The notes beneath the pieces are model-generated. The model had not been told where the DNA came from. It searched no databases and was given only the letters and a program-made list of their open reading frames with translations. DNA of 64,000 bases from Pleomorphomonas koreensis DSM 23070. Lineage in GTDB: Bacteria > Pseudomonadota > Alphaproteobacteria > Rhizobiales > Pleomorphomonadaceae. Made by a program: the position numbers and the translations under genes. Every line of letters starts with the position of its first letter. Positions within the stretch are counted from its first letter, which is position 1. Location: positions 248,001 to 312,000 of the forward strand of contig NZ_AULH01000007.1 in assembly GCF_000425185.1 (NCBI RefSeq), written 5' to 3'. This document shows, piece after piece, positions 21,741 to 31,776 of the stretch.

Positions 21741-23282
21741 GTGGGTGACGCGGGCGATCGAAGCGACCGCGCAGACCCCACGCGAGGACGTGCCGACCCC
21801 GCCACCCCGGCGGCGGACGGAGCGTCTGGTGCCCTGTCGAAGCGGGCGGCGCGACGCCGCCGCAAGCGCCGGCCCGGTTCGGGCGCGGCGGGCGACAAGG
21901 CCTCGGTGGGACATGCGCCGACGGCGGGCGACAGGCAACCGGAGCGGGCACCGCTGCCGGTCCGTGGCGATTCACCGGCCAATTCCTCTCCCGACAAGGC
22001 CGAAGCCGCCTCCGGCCGGCCGCGCGAGGAGGGTGCGCGGCGGCGCCGGCGGCGTGGCCCTGCCAAGGGCGCCCTGCGCGGCGTGCGCAAGCCCGGCCGC
22101 GAGGATGGCCGCGACGACGGTCGCCCCGACGAGGGACGCGGCCGCGACGGCGAGCGCCGCAAGGGCGGCGAACGGCACGCCGAGGCCGGCGAGGCGCCGG
22201 CCATCAACGGCGCCGCAATCAACGGTCATCATCACGGCCACCGTCGCGGCGTGGCGGCGACCGGGCCGCTCTACGCGGCGCTCGACCTCGGCACCAATAA
22301 CTGCCGCCTGCTGGTGGCCGAGCCGCAGGATCGCGGCTTCCGTGTCGTCGACGCCTATTCGCGCATCGTCCGGCTGGGCGAGGGCATCGGCCGCACCGGC
22401 CGGCTTTCGGAGGCCGCCATGGACCGCGCCGTCGACGCGCTGGCCATCTGTCGCGGCAAGCTGGCCGACCTCAGGGTGCGCAAGATGCGGCTGATCGCCA
22501 CCGAGGCCTGCCGGCAGGCCGACAACGGCGCGCTGTTCCTCGACCGGGTGCGCAAGGAGACCGGCCTCAGCCTGGAGATCGTCAGCCGCGAGACCGAGGC
22601 GCGCCTCGCCGTCGCCGGCTGCGCCACGCTGATCGATCCGCGCTCTGAGGGCGTGCTGCTGTTCGACATCGGCGGCGGCTCGTCGGAGCTGGTCTGGCTC
22701 GATCTTCGGCGGCGCGGCGAGGCGCGCGGCTTCGCGCTCACCCGCTTCATCCGCAGCTGGACGTCGCTGCCGGTCGGTGTCGTCACGCTTTCCGAGCGGC
22801 ACGGCGGCCACGTGGTGACCGAGGCGGTCTACAACGACATGGTCGACGAGGTGAGCGGCCTGATCGACGGCTATGAGGGCATGGACGGGGCGGCCGAACT
22901 GGTGGCCGCCGGCACCGCCCACATGCTCGGCACCTCCGGCACGGTGACGACGCTGGCCGGCATCCACCTCGGTCTCAAGCGCTACGACCGCCGCCGCGTC
23001 GACGGCGTCTGGATGGACGGCGGCGAGGTGGACGACATGATCCGCCGCCTGATCGACATGGGCTACGATCAGCGCGTCGCCAACCCCTGCATCGGTGCGG
23101 ACCGCGCCGACCTGGTGCTGGCCGGCTGCGCCATTCTCGAAGCCATCCGCCGCAAGTGGCCGTGCGAGCGGCTGCGCGTCGCCGATCGCGGCCTCCGCGA
23201 AGGCATTCTGGTCGAACTCATGGCCCGCGACGGCGTCTGGCGCCGCCGGCCTCAGCCGCCAAGGACGGAAGCGCATGTCTGA
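21741..23282 (+). CDS. Ppx/GppA phosphatase with Arg-rich N-terminal extension
   Basis: From the GTG at 21741 (GGAG at 8 nt) the product has 513 residues. Residues 1-170 are low-complexity and rich in Arg, Gly, Glu and Pro ([40 protein letters not shown]), and look disordered. The catalytic part begins at about 178: [21 protein letters not shown], the [10 protein letters not shown] loop, [14 protein letters not shown] and [11 protein letters not shown]. It hydrolyses polyphosphate or pppGpp. The basic extension could bind polyanions. rlmE overlaps its end by 8 bp, so the two are cotranscribed. A downstream start within the extension cannot be excluded. Confidence 0.85.
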   Translation: MGDAGDRSDRADPTRGRADPATPAADGASGALSKRAARRRRKRRPGSGAAGDKASVGHAPTAGDRQPERAPLPVRGDSPANSSPDKAEAASGRPREEGARRRRRRGPAKGALRGVRKPGREDGRDDGRPDEGRGRDGERRKGGERHAEAGEAPAINGAAINGHHHGHRRGVAATGPLYAALDLGTNNCRLLVAEPQDRGFRVVDAYSRIVRLGEGIGRTGRLSEAAMDRAVDALAICRGKLADLRVRKMRLIATEACRQADNGALFLDRVRKETGLSLEIVSRETEARLAVAGCATLIDPRSEGVLLFDIGGGSSELVWLDLRRRGEARGFALTRFIRSWTSLPVGVVTLSERHGGHVVTEAVYNDMVDEVSGLIDGYEGMDGAAELVAAGTAHMLGTSGTVTTLAGIHLGLKRYDRRRVDGVWMDGGEVDDMIRRLIDMGYDQRVANPCIGADRADLVLAGCAILEAIRRKWPCERLRVADRGLREGILVELMARDGVWRRRPQPPRTEAHV

Positions 23283-24024
23283 CAAGGGCAAGACCACCGG
23301 CTCCGACAAGCCCAAGGGCAAGGGCCGCGCCGATACCGGCCTCAAGGTGAAGGTGAAGACGGCGCGCGGCCGCACCGCCTCGTCGGTGCGCTGGCTGCAA
23401 CGCCAGCTCAACGATCCCTATGTCGTCAAGGCACGCAAGGAGGGCTGGCGCTCGCGCGCCGCCTTCAAGCTGATCGAGATCGACGAGAAATATCACCTCC
23501 TGAAGCCCGGCAACCGGGTGGTCGACCTCGGCGCGGCGCCCGGCGGCTGGTGCCAGGTGGCGGCGAAGAAGACCGGCTCGACGCCGGGCAATCCGCTGAT
23601 CGTCGGCATCGACTATCTGGAGATGGACGGCGTGCCGGGCGTTGCGCTGCTGCAGAAGGATTTCCTCGACGAGGACGCGCCGGCGGCGCTGATGGCGGCG
23701 CTCGGCGGCCATGCGCCCGACGTGGTGCTGTCCGACATGGCGGCGCCGACCACCGGCCACCACAAGACCGACCATCTCCGCACCACCCACCTCTGCGAGG
23801 TGGCGGCGGCCTTCGCCGTCGACGTGCTGCGTCCGGGCGGCGCCTTCGTCGCCAAGGTGTTCCGCGGCGGCACCGAGAACGAGCTGCTGGCCATGCTGAA
23901 GCAGAACTTCGCGCAGGTGTTCCACTTCAAGCCGCCGTCGTCGCGCCAGGAGAGCGTCGAGATGTATGTCGTCGCCAGGGGCTTCAAGGGGCGTCAGGAG
24001 GCGGCGGAGGACGGGCGGCCGTGA
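23275..24024 (+). CDS. rlmE: 23S rRNA (uridine-2'-O-)-methyltransferase RlmE (FtsJ/RrmJ)
   Basis: The 249-residue protein methylates U2552 in the A loop of 23S rRNA. A Lys-rich N-terminal tail of about 45 residues precedes [15 protein letters not shown]. The SAM motif is [13 protein letters not shown]. The catalytic K-D-K-E set is visible as the Lys in SRAAFKL, Asp in LSDMAAP, Lys in AKVFRGG and Glu in RQESVEMY. The start overlaps the ppx stop and GGAAGCGC precedes it. recX begins in its stop codon. Confidence 0.93.
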   Translation: MSDKGKTTGSDKPKGKGRADTGLKVKVKTARGRTASSVRWLQRQLNDPYVVKARKEGWRSRAAFKLIEIDEKYHLLKPGNRVVDLGAAPGGWCQVAAKKTGSTPGNPLIVGIDYLEMDGVPGVALLQKDFLDEDAPAALMAALGGHAPDVVLSDMAAPTTGHHKTDHLRTTHLCEVAAAFAVDVLRPGGAFVAKVFRGGTENELLAMLKQNFAQVFHFKPPSSRQESVEMYVVARGFKGRQEAAEDGRP

Positions 24025-24644
24025 GCGGCGTCCCGACCGACGATGACGACGACGGCTGGGGCCGCATTCCCGACGCGCCTGACGGCGCGCCGCGGTCGGC
24101 GCCGACCGATCCGCGGAAGCTCCGCGACAAGCTGCGCCGCTCGGGCTTTGCCTATCTCCAGCGCTACTCGTCGTCGGAGGCGCATTTCTCCGGGCTGATG
24201 GAGAAGAAGCTCCGGCGCTGGGAGGCGGCCGGCTACGTGGCGCTCGGCGAGGCGAGTGTCGCCGACCTTGTGTCCGAACTGGCGCGCGAGTTTCGCGAGC
24301 TTGGCCTGATCGACGATGCCGGCTTCGCCGCCTCGCGCGTCGCCTCGGCCCGGCGCAAGGGCACCTCGCGGCTGAAGATCGCCCTCGGCCTGCGGGCCAA
24401 GGGCGTCGACGGCGATCTGGCCCAGACGGTCATCGCTGAGGAGGGCACCGACGAGACGGTGGCGGCCCTGCGCTTCTGCCGCCGCCGGCGCATCGGCCCC
24501 TGGCGGCGCGGCGAGCGGCCGGACCGCGACGGCCTCAACCGCGAGATCGCCGTGCTGGTGCGGCAGGGCTTTGCCGCTCAGCTTGCCCGCAGCGTCGTGC
24601 TACTGTCGCTGCCGGAGGCCGAGGAGAAGCTCGAGGCGGACTGA
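24021..24644 (+). CDS. recX: Regulatory protein RecX
   Basis: The 207-residue protein starts at GTG overlapping the rlmE stop (GTGA). An acidic N-terminus ([10 protein letters not shown]) precedes the RecX three-helix repeats, with the family signature [32 protein letters not shown] and [20 protein letters not shown]. RecX caps or destabilises RecA filaments. recA is not in the window. The genes ppx-rlmE-recX form one overlapping unit. Confidence 0.85.
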   Translation: MSGVPTDDDDDGWGRIPDAPDGAPRSAPTDPRKLRDKLRRSGFAYLQRYSSSEAHFSGLMEKKLRRWEAAGYVALGEASVADLVSELAREFRELGLIDDAGFAASRVASARRKGTSRLKIALGLRAKGVDGDLAQTVIAEEGTDETVAALRFCRRRRIGPWRRGERPDRDGLNREIAVLVRQGFAAQLARSVVLLSLPEAEEKLEAD

Positions 24645-24783
24645 GACCAAGAGGCATCGAAAATGACCCCCAGGTATTCCGCTTGTCGATTTCTCGTGCC
24701 CCTGATGCAAATGAGACATCGGCAATGGCCGCAATGAGCGGATGCGTCCGCGTCTTCGCGAATTGGTGTGACGGGTCGACGAG

Positions 24784-25524
24784 ATGGAATGGGTGTCGGA
24801 AGCGCTGCTGATCGGCCTTCGCCCGCATGGCGAGACCAGCGCGGTGATCGAGGTGATGACGCCCGGGCACGGCCGCCATCTCGGCCTCGTCAAGGGCGCC
24901 CGCTCGCGGCGCCTGCAACCGGTTCTCCAGGCCGGCAACTCGCTGACCGTCACCTGGCGGGCGAGGCTCGAAACGCATCTCGGCCTGTTCGTCGTCGAGC
25001 TGGAGCGGGCGCGGGCGGCCCGGCTGATGGAGAGCGCCGCCGGCGTGTTCGGCGTGCAGATCGTCGCCGGCCACCTGCGGCTCCTGGCCGAGCGCGAGGC
25101 GCATGCCGGCCTTTATCGGGCGGCCGAGACGCTGCTCGACCATCTCGACGGCCTGCTGCAATCGGCGGCGCTGGTCGCCCGCTTCGAGCTGATGCTGCTC
25201 GATGAGCTGGGCTTCGGGCTCGATCTTTCGAGTTGCGCCGCCACCGGCCGCAGCGACGATCTCTGCTTCGTCAGCCCGAAATCGGCGCGGGCGGTGTGCC
25301 GCGAGGCAGGCGCGCCCTATGCCGACCGCCTGCTGGCGCTGCCGGCCTTCCTGCTGCCCGGCGCCGAGGGGGCGCCCGACGCCGCCGATGTGGCGGCGGC
25401 ACTGAAACTCACCGGCTTCTTCCTCGACCGTCACGTCGTCGGACCCAGAGCGGTCGACCTGCCGCCGGCACGGGCGCAACTGGTCGCCAAGCTTGAGGCG
25501 GAACAGCGGGCTGGTTCCTCGTAG
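24784..25524 (+). CDS. recO: DNA repair protein RecO
   Basis: The 246-residue recombination mediator loads RecA on gapped DNA with RecR. The OB-fold N-terminus is MEWVSEALLIGLRPHGETSAVIEVMT with GRHLGLVKGARSRRL. The helical C-terminal region contains FELMLLDELGFGLDLSSC and the FLDRHV segment. Zinc-site Cys residues are incomplete, as in many RecO proteins. A 139-bp gap separates it from recX, so it may have its own promoter. Confidence 0.93.
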   Translation: MEWVSEALLIGLRPHGETSAVIEVMTPGHGRHLGLVKGARSRRLQPVLQAGNSLTVTWRARLETHLGLFVVELERARAARLMESAAGVFGVQIVAGHLRLLAEREAHAGLYRAAETLLDHLDGLLQSAALVARFELMLLDELGFGLDLSSCAATGRSDDLCFVSPKSARAVCREAGAPYADRLLALPAFLLPGAEGAPDAADVAAALKLTGFFLDRHVVGPRAVDLPPARAQLVAKLEAEQRAGSS

Positions 25525-25530
25525 CCTCCG

Positions 25531-27156
25531 TCAGGCGACGGCCGCCAGGAACAGCGCCTCGCGGCGCACCGAGCCGTCGGCATTGCGAGGGATTTCCGGC
25601 ACCGACAAGAGCGCCACCGGCCGGTCGAGCTTGCCGGCCGCCTCGCCGTCGAGCCAAGCCAGCAACTCGGCGAGTTGCGGCCGCTCGCCGGGCTTTGGTA
25701 CCACGGCGAGGCCGATGCGGTGGCCGACCGGGCCGGCGTCGATCGGGAACACGGCGGCGTCCTCGACGCCCTCGTAGCGGCGGAACAGCGCATCGAGCCG
25801 CCGCGGCGACACGGTGATGCCGGCGACGCCGATGGTCTCGCCGAGCGTACCGGTGATCATTAACCGGCCTTCGTGCTCCTCGACGGCGAGACCGGTACGC
25901 AGGAAGCCGTCGGAGGTAACGCCGAGCAGGGCGCCGCGCCGGCCGGACTGCGGCTCGGGCCAGGGCGCGTCGGGAATGGCGGCACCGCCCAGCAGCAGTT
26001 CGCCCTCCGCCTTGCGGCTTCTCGCGCCGGCCTTCGGCCGGATTCGCGCCTCGAACAGCGCCGGTGCGTCGTCGTAGCCGCCCATGCGCGCCTCGCCGAG
26101 CGGCAGCGCCACCATGGCGCCGCCGGCGTCGCGGGCGCGCGGGATCAGGCAGAGGCCGCCGAGCGTGACGAGATCGACGGTGCGGGCGGCCGGCGCCGGC
26201 ATAAGGCCAAGGCCGGCGCCGACCGCCGAGAAGGCGACCGGCCGGTCGAGGGCGGCGGCGAGCGGGGCGACGATCGCCTCCGGCAGCACGACGCGGTCGG
26301 CGCCGGCGCTCTCCACGGCGCCGGCAAGGCCGGCAAGCGAGGTGCCGTGATGGAAGGCGACGTGGCCGCCCGCCATCAGCGCGGTGGCGATGGCGCCGGC
26401 CATCGAGGCGAGGCTGGCCGGATGCATGGTGGACAGCACGGTCTCCGGCGCGGCGACGCCGGCTTCCATGAGATGGCCGGCGGCGATCGCCGTCAGCTGG
26501 TTGTGGCTGTAGGGGACGATCAGCAGTTCGTCGTCGGGCGTGCGCGCCATCGACAGCAGCGCGACATGATCGGCCGCCACGCCGCGCCGCGTCACCTCGG
26601 GCGGCGGCCCGAGCGCGTCGACGTCGGCCAGCACCTCGGTGAGATCGATCAGTCCGTCCGGCTGGCCGTCGCCGACGGCGAACACGAAGCGGATGGCGAA
26701 GGTGTCGGCGGCGACGTCGCGCACCAGTTCGCCCGACGGCTCGTTCTCGATCTCCGAGGCGGTGACCATCGCCTTGATCGACGCCGCCTCGATGGCCGCC
26801 TCGATCTCCGATTTCGTCCAGTAGACCGGCAGCGGCGCCACCACCAGGCCGGCCTTCAGCGCCGCGAAGATGACGATCGCCGCGTCGGCGCAGGGCGGCA
26901 GGTGGATGCCGAGCACCATGTCGGGCCGGAGGCCGACGGTGGCGAAGAAGGCGGCGAGGCCGTCGATGCGCCTGACGGCGTCGGCAAAGCTGTAGTGAGC
27001 CGACAGGCCCGGCACAGCGCCGGCGCCGACGTCCTCGAAGGCGGTGGTGGCCGGCGCGGCGGCGGCGGCGCGGCGCATCAGCTCGTCGAGCGTCACCTGG
27101 CTCCAGGCGCCGGAGGCAACGCAGGCTTCGGCTCGTTGTTCGGACGTCAGGATCAT
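25531..27156 (-). CDS. Acyl-CoA synthetase-like (ANL superfamily) protein lacking catalytic motifs
   Basis: The 541-residue protein has the overall layout of AMP-forming ligases: YSFADAVRRIDGLAAFF, then LGIHLPPCADAAIVIFAALKAG, and a late GDxxRTG-like block (SDGFLRTGLAVEEH). The Ser/Thr/Gly-rich P-loop is replaced by MARTPDDELLIVPYSHNQL. The C-terminal catalytic Lys motif PRTxxGKxxR is replaced by PRNADGSVRR (Ser at 529), so adenylation is doubtful. It follows the YejA-like gene by 25 bp on the same strand. It may be a binding or scaffold protein, or a diverged enzyme. Confidence 0.7.
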   Translation of the reverse strand: MILTSEQRAEACVASGAWSQVTLDELMRRAAAAAPATTAFEDVGAGAVPGLSAHYSFADAVRRIDGLAAFFATVGLRPDMVLGIHLPPCADAAIVIFAALKAGLVVAPLPVYWTKSEIEAAIEAASIKAMVTASEIENEPSGELVRDVAADTFAIRFVFAVGDGQPDGLIDLTEVLADVDALGPPPEVTRRGVAADHVALLSMARTPDDELLIVPYSHNQLTAIAAGHLMEAGVAAPETVLSTMHPASLASMAGAIATALMAGGHVAFHHGTSLAGLAGAVESAGADRVVLPEAIVAPLAAALDRPVAFSAVGAGLGLMPAPAARTVDLVTLGGLCLIPRARDAGGAMVALPLGEARMGGYDDAPALFEARIRPKAGARSRKAEGELLLGGAAIPDAPWPEPQSGRRGALLGVTSDGFLRTGLAVEEHEGRLMITGTLGETIGVAGITVSPRRLDALFRRYEGVEDAAVFPIDAGPVGHRIGLAVVPKPGERPQLAELLAWLDGEAAGKLDRPVALLSVPEIPRNADGSVRREALFLAAVA

Positions 27157-27181
27157 GGCGCGTTTCCCAATTTGCCTAGCG

Positions 27182-29005
27182 TCAGGACTTGGCGTCCGCC
27201 CACCAGGCGGACGGCTGGATACCGGCGATCGACGTCGCCTCGGGCCGGCGGATGCGCACCCAGCGGGCGACGAGATCCTCGGGCAGGTGATAGAGCGGCA
27301 CGCAGTAGACGCCGGAGATCAACAGGCGGTCGAGGGCGCGGACGGCGGTCTCGAACTCTTCGCGCTCGGTGGCGGCGAGCAGCGCGTCGATCATGGCGTC
27401 GATGGCCGGGCTCGACGCGCCGGCATAGTTGAAGGTGCCCTCGGTGACCGCCGCCTTCTGCGACCAGCGATTGACCTGCTCGTTGCCGGGCGACAGCGAC
27501 GCCGTCCAGATCATCTGCAGCATGTCGAAGTCGAAGGTCTTCTGGCGGTCGTAATATTGCGTCGAATCGACGAGCCGTACAGCCATGTCGATGCCGATCA
27601 GCTTCAGCGTCGCCTGATAGGCGAGGGCGAGGCGCTCCTCGTCCGGCACCTTGGCCATGAACTCGAAGGCGAAGGCTTGCCCGTTGGCGTCGACCAGCCG
27701 GCGGCCGTCGAGCTTCCAGCCGGCCTGGTTCATGAGATCGAGGGCGGCGCGCAGGGCCTTGCGGTCACGGCCGGAGCCGTCGCTGACCGGCGGCGCATAG
27801 GTGCCGGCCATGACCTCCGGCAGCACCAGATCCTGGTAGGGAGCGAGCAGCGCCTTCTCGGCCTCGGAGGCCGGGACGCCGAGCGCCGACAGGCTGGAGC
27901 CCTCGAAATAGGAGCCGGTGCGGGCATAGGCGCCGTAGTAGAGCGTGCGGTTGACCGCCTCGAAGTCGAACAGCAGCGTCAGCGCCTGCCGTACGCGGAT
28001 ATCCTTGAACAGCTCGCGGCGGGTGTTGAAGACGAAGCCGGTCATGCCCTTGGGCGTGCCGGTCTTCACCTTCTCCATGACGACGCGGCCGTCGCGCACG
28101 GCCGGGAAATCGTAGGCCTTGGCCCAGTGGCCGGGGTCGCTGTCCATGTAGAGGTCGAAGGTGCCGGTCTTGAAGGCCTCGAAATAGGCGGTGGCGTCCT
28201 TGAAATACTCGATGCGGATCTCGTCGAAATTGTCGAGGCCACGCTTGATCGGCAGATCCTTGGCCCAGTAGTCCGGGTTGCGCTTCAGCACCACCTGCCG
28301 GCCCTCGTCGATGCTGTCGATCACGTAGGGGCCGGAGCCGAGGAGCGGCTTCATCGACGACTGGTCGAAGGTGGCGGCGTCGATGGCGTGGCGGGGCAGG
28401 ATCGGCGTGAAGCCGCCGATCAACAGCGGCAGCTCGCGGTCGGCGCCGTCGGCGAAGGAGAAGCGCAGCGTGCGCTCGCCGACGCGGTCGACCGACACCA
28501 CCTTGTCGAAGCGGCGCTTGTAGACCGGCCGGCCCTTGTTCTTCAGGAGATCGACGGTGAACAGCACGTCGTCGACGGTCACCGGCTGGCCGTCGGAGAA
28601 GGCGGCGCGCGGGTTCAGCGTGAACTCGACCCAGGCCCGGTCGGCCGGCATCTCGACACCCTCGGCGAGAAGGCCGTAGAGCGAGAAGGCCTCGTCGGCC
28701 GAGCGCTGCAGCAGCGTGTCCCAGACGTTGTTGCCGTAGAGCGTGTCGGAGAGGCCGCGCGGCGCGTTGCCCTTGACGATGAACGGGTTGAGGCTGTCGA
28801 AGGAGCCGGGGAAGCCGAGGGCGAAGGTGCCGCCCTTCGGCGCGTCCGGATCGGCATAGGGCAGGTGCGGAAAATCGGCCGGCAGGGCCGGTATGCCATG
28901 CATGGCAATGCCATGGGTCGGCGCGGCGCGGGCCGGCAGCGACAGCAGGAGGCCGGCGCCGACGGTGCCAAGACAGAAGACGCGGCGGGTGATGACGCAG
29001 GACAT
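27182..29005 (-). CDS. Extracellular solute-binding protein family 5, YejA-like
   Basis: The 607-residue periplasmic peptide-type binding protein (SBP_bac_5) starts with TRRVFCLGTVGAGLLLSLPARA, a Tat-like signal (RRVF). MHGIPALPADFPHLPYADPDAPKGG is the hallmark of the YejA (microcin C/peptide) subgroup. GSFDSLNPFIVKG and the LFDFEAVNRTLYYGAYARTGSYFEGS segment follow. No YejB/E/F permease or ATPase genes are beside it; the only partner is the ANL-like gene downstream. The transported substrate is unknown. Confidence 0.85.
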   Translation of the reverse strand: MSCVITRRVFCLGTVGAGLLLSLPARAAPTHGIAMHGIPALPADFPHLPYADPDAPKGGTFALGFPGSFDSLNPFIVKGNAPRGLSDTLYGNNVWDTLLQRSADEAFSLYGLLAEGVEMPADRAWVEFTLNPRAAFSDGQPVTVDDVLFTVDLLKNKGRPVYKRRFDKVVSVDRVGERTLRFSFADGADRELPLLIGGFTPILPRHAIDAATFDQSSMKPLLGSGPYVIDSIDEGRQVVLKRNPDYWAKDLPIKRGLDNFDEIRIEYFKDATAYFEAFKTGTFDLYMDSDPGHWAKAYDFPAVRDGRVVMEKVKTGTPKGMTGFVFNTRRELFKDIRVRQALTLLFDFEAVNRTLYYGAYARTGSYFEGSSLSALGVPASEAEKALLAPYQDLVLPEVMAGTYAPPVSDGSGRDRKALRAALDLMNQAGWKLDGRRLVDANGQAFAFEFMAKVPDEERLALAYQATLKLIGIDMAVRLVDSTQYYDRQKTFDFDMLQMIWTASLSPGNEQVNRWSQKAAVTEGTFNYAGASSPAIDAMIDALLAATEREEFETAVRALDRLLISGVYCVPLYHLPEDLVARWVRIRRPEATSIAGIQPSAWWADAKS

Positions 29006-29366
29006 GAACCGGGGTTCCGTTCGGACGCGAATCTTTCCGGAACGTTAACACGTCCATCCCCGCTTGGAGCCGTCAATTTTGGCCGGCCGGCCGCCGGTCC
29101 ACCGCCGGAACGCTTCGCCGGCCGACGAATTTCCGGCCGGGGACGCGGGGCCACCGTGTTGCCCAAATTTGCCGTCATCGGGTTCTCCGAGCGCCCAAGG
29201 CGCGGGCAGGGTGAGCCCCGCGCGCCGCAGGGCGGAGAAAAGTCACTTTCGGCAGGCTTCCGGGGTTCGGATTGCGCGAAGCGCTGTTGACAAGTCGATC
29301 GAAATCAGACGATCGGTAGCGCCAATGGCGTGTGCTAGAGATCGACGCATGCAAAGGATTGGGCGA

Positions 29367-30047
29367 ATGGCAACGGTTACTTCCCTCAGGACCATGGTCT
29401 TTCTGGCGGCGCTGGCGCTGCCCGCGGCCACCGCGCTGGCGCAGGACAAGCCGGCCGCTCCGGCCGACGCGGCTCCCGCCGACAACGCCGCTTCGGCGCC
29501 GAGCGACGATGCCAACAATCCCTGGAACAAGCTCTGCGGCCAGGACGCCCGCACCAAGAAGCAGGTCTGCTTTACCGTGCGCGAGCTGCGTACCGACAGC
29601 GGCCAGTTCCTGGCCTCGGCCGGCGTGCGCGAGGTGGACGGCGAGACGCGCAAGATCCTGCTGGTGCAGACGCCGGTCGGCATGCTGATCCAGCCGGGCA
29701 TCCGCGTGCAGGTCGATCAGAACACCCAGGTGCCGGGCAAGTACACCATCTGCATGCCCAATGCCTGCTTCGCCGAGATCCCGATCACCGACGACTTCAC
29801 CGCCTCGATGAAGAAGGGCAAGGACCTGATCATCACCACGCAGAATCAGCAGGCCAAGGCGCTGAACTTCCCGATCTCGCTGACCGGCTTCACGGCGTCC
29901 TACGCCGGTCCGGCGATCGACACGGCGGCGCTGCAGCGCCAGCGCGAACAGCTCGCCTCCGAGGTGCAGCGCAAGGCCAAGGAAGCGCAGCAGAAGCTGC
30001 TCGACGCGCAGAACGCCGCCTCCGGCGCCGGTGCCGCCAAGCCCTGA
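29367..30047 (+). CDS. Invasion-associated locus B (IalB) family protein
   Basis: The 226-residue exported protein has a signal peptide (TMVFLAALALPAATALA), followed by an Ala/Pro/Asp-rich linker. The IalB domain (PF06776) spans residues 55-190: WNKLCGQDARTKKQVCF, LVQTPVGMLIQPGIRVQVD and KYTICMPNACFAEI, with paired cysteines. The C-terminus is a charged, Gln-rich helix (QREQLASEVQRKAKEAQQKL) that could be a coiled coil. AAAGGA precedes the ATG at 29367. It is monocistronic. The exact function of non-Bartonella members is unknown. Confidence 0.88.
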   Translation: MATVTSLRTMVFLAALALPAATALAQDKPAAPADAAPADNAASAPSDDANNPWNKLCGQDARTKKQVCFTVRELRTDSGQFLASAGVREVDGETRKILLVQTPVGMLIQPGIRVQVDQNTQVPGKYTICMPNACFAEIPITDDFTASMKKGKDLIITTQNQQAKALNFPISLTGFTASYAGPAIDTAALQRQREQLASEVQRKAKEAQQKLLDAQNAASGAGAAKP

Positions 30048-30074
30048 GCTTCAGGGGCCCATTGAAGACATTCG

Positions 30075-30107
30075 AGCCCGGCCGGGGAAACCCGGCCGGG
30101 CTTTTTC
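30075..30107 (+). terminator. Terminator of the ialB-type gene
   Basis: AGCCCGGCCGGG, loop GAAA, CCCGGCCGGGCT and a TTTTT run: a 12-bp perfect stem with a tetraloop, 27 bp past the stop. Confidence 0.9.
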
Positions 30108-30204
30108 ATGCCGGGCTTTCCGGCGAGAGCGGCTGGCGGCCGCCGCCGGCTTGCAGGCCCGGCGGCGACCGCGCCATTTGCCGGCGACGGGGCTGTGCGC
30201 CGGC

Positions 30205-31647
30205 TCAGCTTATGCCGAGGGCATCCCTGACGCCCGCCGCGTAGGCCGGATCGACCTTGGCGAAATGGCCGAGCTGGCGGTCGACGATGTCGCGCGGCAC
30301 GCCGGCCATGGCGGCGGCGATGTTCTGGAGCAGGCGCTGGCGCTGCCCGTCGTCGAACAGGCGGAACAGAGCGGCGGCCTGGCCGTAGTCGTCGTTGCCC
30401 TCGCGATGGTCGTAGCGGTCGGCGTCGCCGGAGATGCGCAGCGGCGGCTCGCGGAACTCCGGCGCCTGACGCGGCCCGCCGAAGCTGTTCGGCTCGTAGT
30501 AGGCGTCCGGATTGGGCTTGTTGGGCATGAAGTTCATGGCGCCGTCCTTGTGGTAGTGGTGGACGGGGCATTTCGGCGCGTTGACCGGCAGCGCCTCGTA
30601 GTGGGTGCCGAGCCGGTGGCGGTGGGCGTCGGCATAGGAGAACAGGCGGGCCTGCAACATCTTGTCGGGCGAGAAGCCGACGCCGGGCACGATGTTGGAC
30701 GGCGAGAAGGCGGCCTGCTCGATCTCGTTGAAATAGTTGTCGGCGTTGCGGTTGAGTTCGAGGATGCCGACCTCAATCAGCGGATAGTCGGCGTGCGGCC
30801 AGACCTTGGTCAGGTCGAACGGGTTGTAGGGCGTCGTCTCGGCTTCCAGCTCGGGCATGATCTGCACATAGAAGCGCCAGCGCGGATAGTCGCCGGCCTC
30901 GATGGCGCCGAACAGGTCCTCCTGCGTCGATTCGCGCGTCCGGCCGACCACCTCGGCCGCCTCGGCGTTGGTGTAGTGGCGGTGGCCCTGCATCGTCTTG
31001 AAGTGGAACTTGACCCAGAAGCGCTCGCCGTCCGCGTTGATGAAGGAATAGGTGTGCGAGCCGAAGCCGTCGATATGGCGGACGTCGGTCGGCAGGCCGC
31101 GGTCGGAGAACAGGATGGTCACCTGGTGAATGCTCTCCGGGCTGAGCGACCAGAAGTCCCACATGGCGGTGGCCGAGCGGAGGTTGGTCTTCGGATGGCG
31201 CTTCTGGGTGTGGATGAAGTCCGGGAACTTCAGCGGATCACGGACGAAGAACACCGGCGTGTTGTTGCCGACGAGGTCCCAGTTGCCTTCCTCGGTGTAG
31301 AACTTCAGCGCGAAGCCGCGCACGTCGCGCTCGGCATCGGCGGCGCCCAGCTCACCGGCCACCGTCGAGAAGCGCATCAGCAGCGGCGTCTTCTTGCCGA
31401 CCTCGGAGAACGGTCTGGCGCGCGTGTAGCGGGTGATGTCCTGCGTCACCGTCAGTTCGCCGAAGGCGCCCCAGCCCTTGGCGTGGACGACGCGCTCGGG
31501 AATGCGCTCGCGATTCTGGTGGGCAAGCTTCTCGATCAGCTGCCAGTCCTGCATCAGCACCGGGCCGCGCAAGCCGGCGGTCAACGAATTCTGGTTGTCG
31601 GCGATCGGGCTGCCGGCGGTGGTGGTCTGGATCGGTCTGTCGGTCAA
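30205..31647 (-). CDS. katA: Haem catalase, small-subunit monofunctional type
   Basis: The 480-residue clade-3 type catalase decomposes hydrogen peroxide. Haem-pocket motifs are present: [18 protein letters not shown] with the distal His, [12 protein letters not shown] with the distal Asn, and [17 protein letters not shown] with the proximal Tyr. No ATG fits the family start. The TTG at 31647 is preceded by AGGGAGA and gives the usual length; the in-frame ATG at 31722 would add a non-conserved leader overlapping the control region. It is divergent from oxyR with an OxyR-type site between them. Confidence 0.94.
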   Translation of the reverse strand: MTDRPIQTTTAGSPIADNQNSLTAGLRGPVLMQDWQLIEKLAHQNRERIPERVVHAKGWGAFGELTVTQDITRYTRARPFSEVGKKTPLLMRFSTVAGELGAADAERDVRGFALKFYTEEGNWDLVGNNTPVFFVRDPLKFPDFIHTQKRHPKTNLRSATAMWDFWSLSPESIHQVTILFSDRGLPTDVRHIDGFGSHTYSFINADGERFWVKFHFKTMQGHRHYTNAEAAEVVGRTRESTQEDLFGAIEAGDYPRWRFYVQIMPELEAETTPYNPFDLTKVWPHADYPLIEVGILELNRNADNYFNEIEQAAFSPSNIVPGVGFSPDKMLQARLFSYADAHRHRLGTHYEALPVNAPKCPVHHYHKDGAMNFMPNKPNPDAYYEPNSFGGPRQAPEFREPPLRISGDADRYDHREGNDDYGQAAALFRLFDDGQRQRLLQNIAAAMAGVPRDIVDRQLGHFAKVDPAYAAGVRDALGIS

Positions 31648-31739
31648 GGCGGGTCTCCCTGCATGAGAACGGACGCGGCGCCGGCAGGCCGGCATCGCCT
31701 CTCCGCATCGACATGACGGCATTTCTTAGAATCATTCCA

Positions 31740-31776
31740 ATTGCATTATCCGACCAGGCTGATAGGATTTTCCTAT
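31740..31776. promoter_or_regulatory. OxyR-type binding site between katA and oxyR
   Basis: ATAG (31762-31765), 7 bp, then CTAT (31773-31776) is a perfect inner half of the OxyR motif and reads as the palindrome ATAGGATTTTCCTAT. Upstream elements in the right 11-bp phase are ATTG (31740) and CGAC (31751), weaker matches. The site covers the oxyR start codon (31775) and lies about 90 bp from katA. This suits autorepression of oxyR and activation of katA. Confidence 0.6.
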
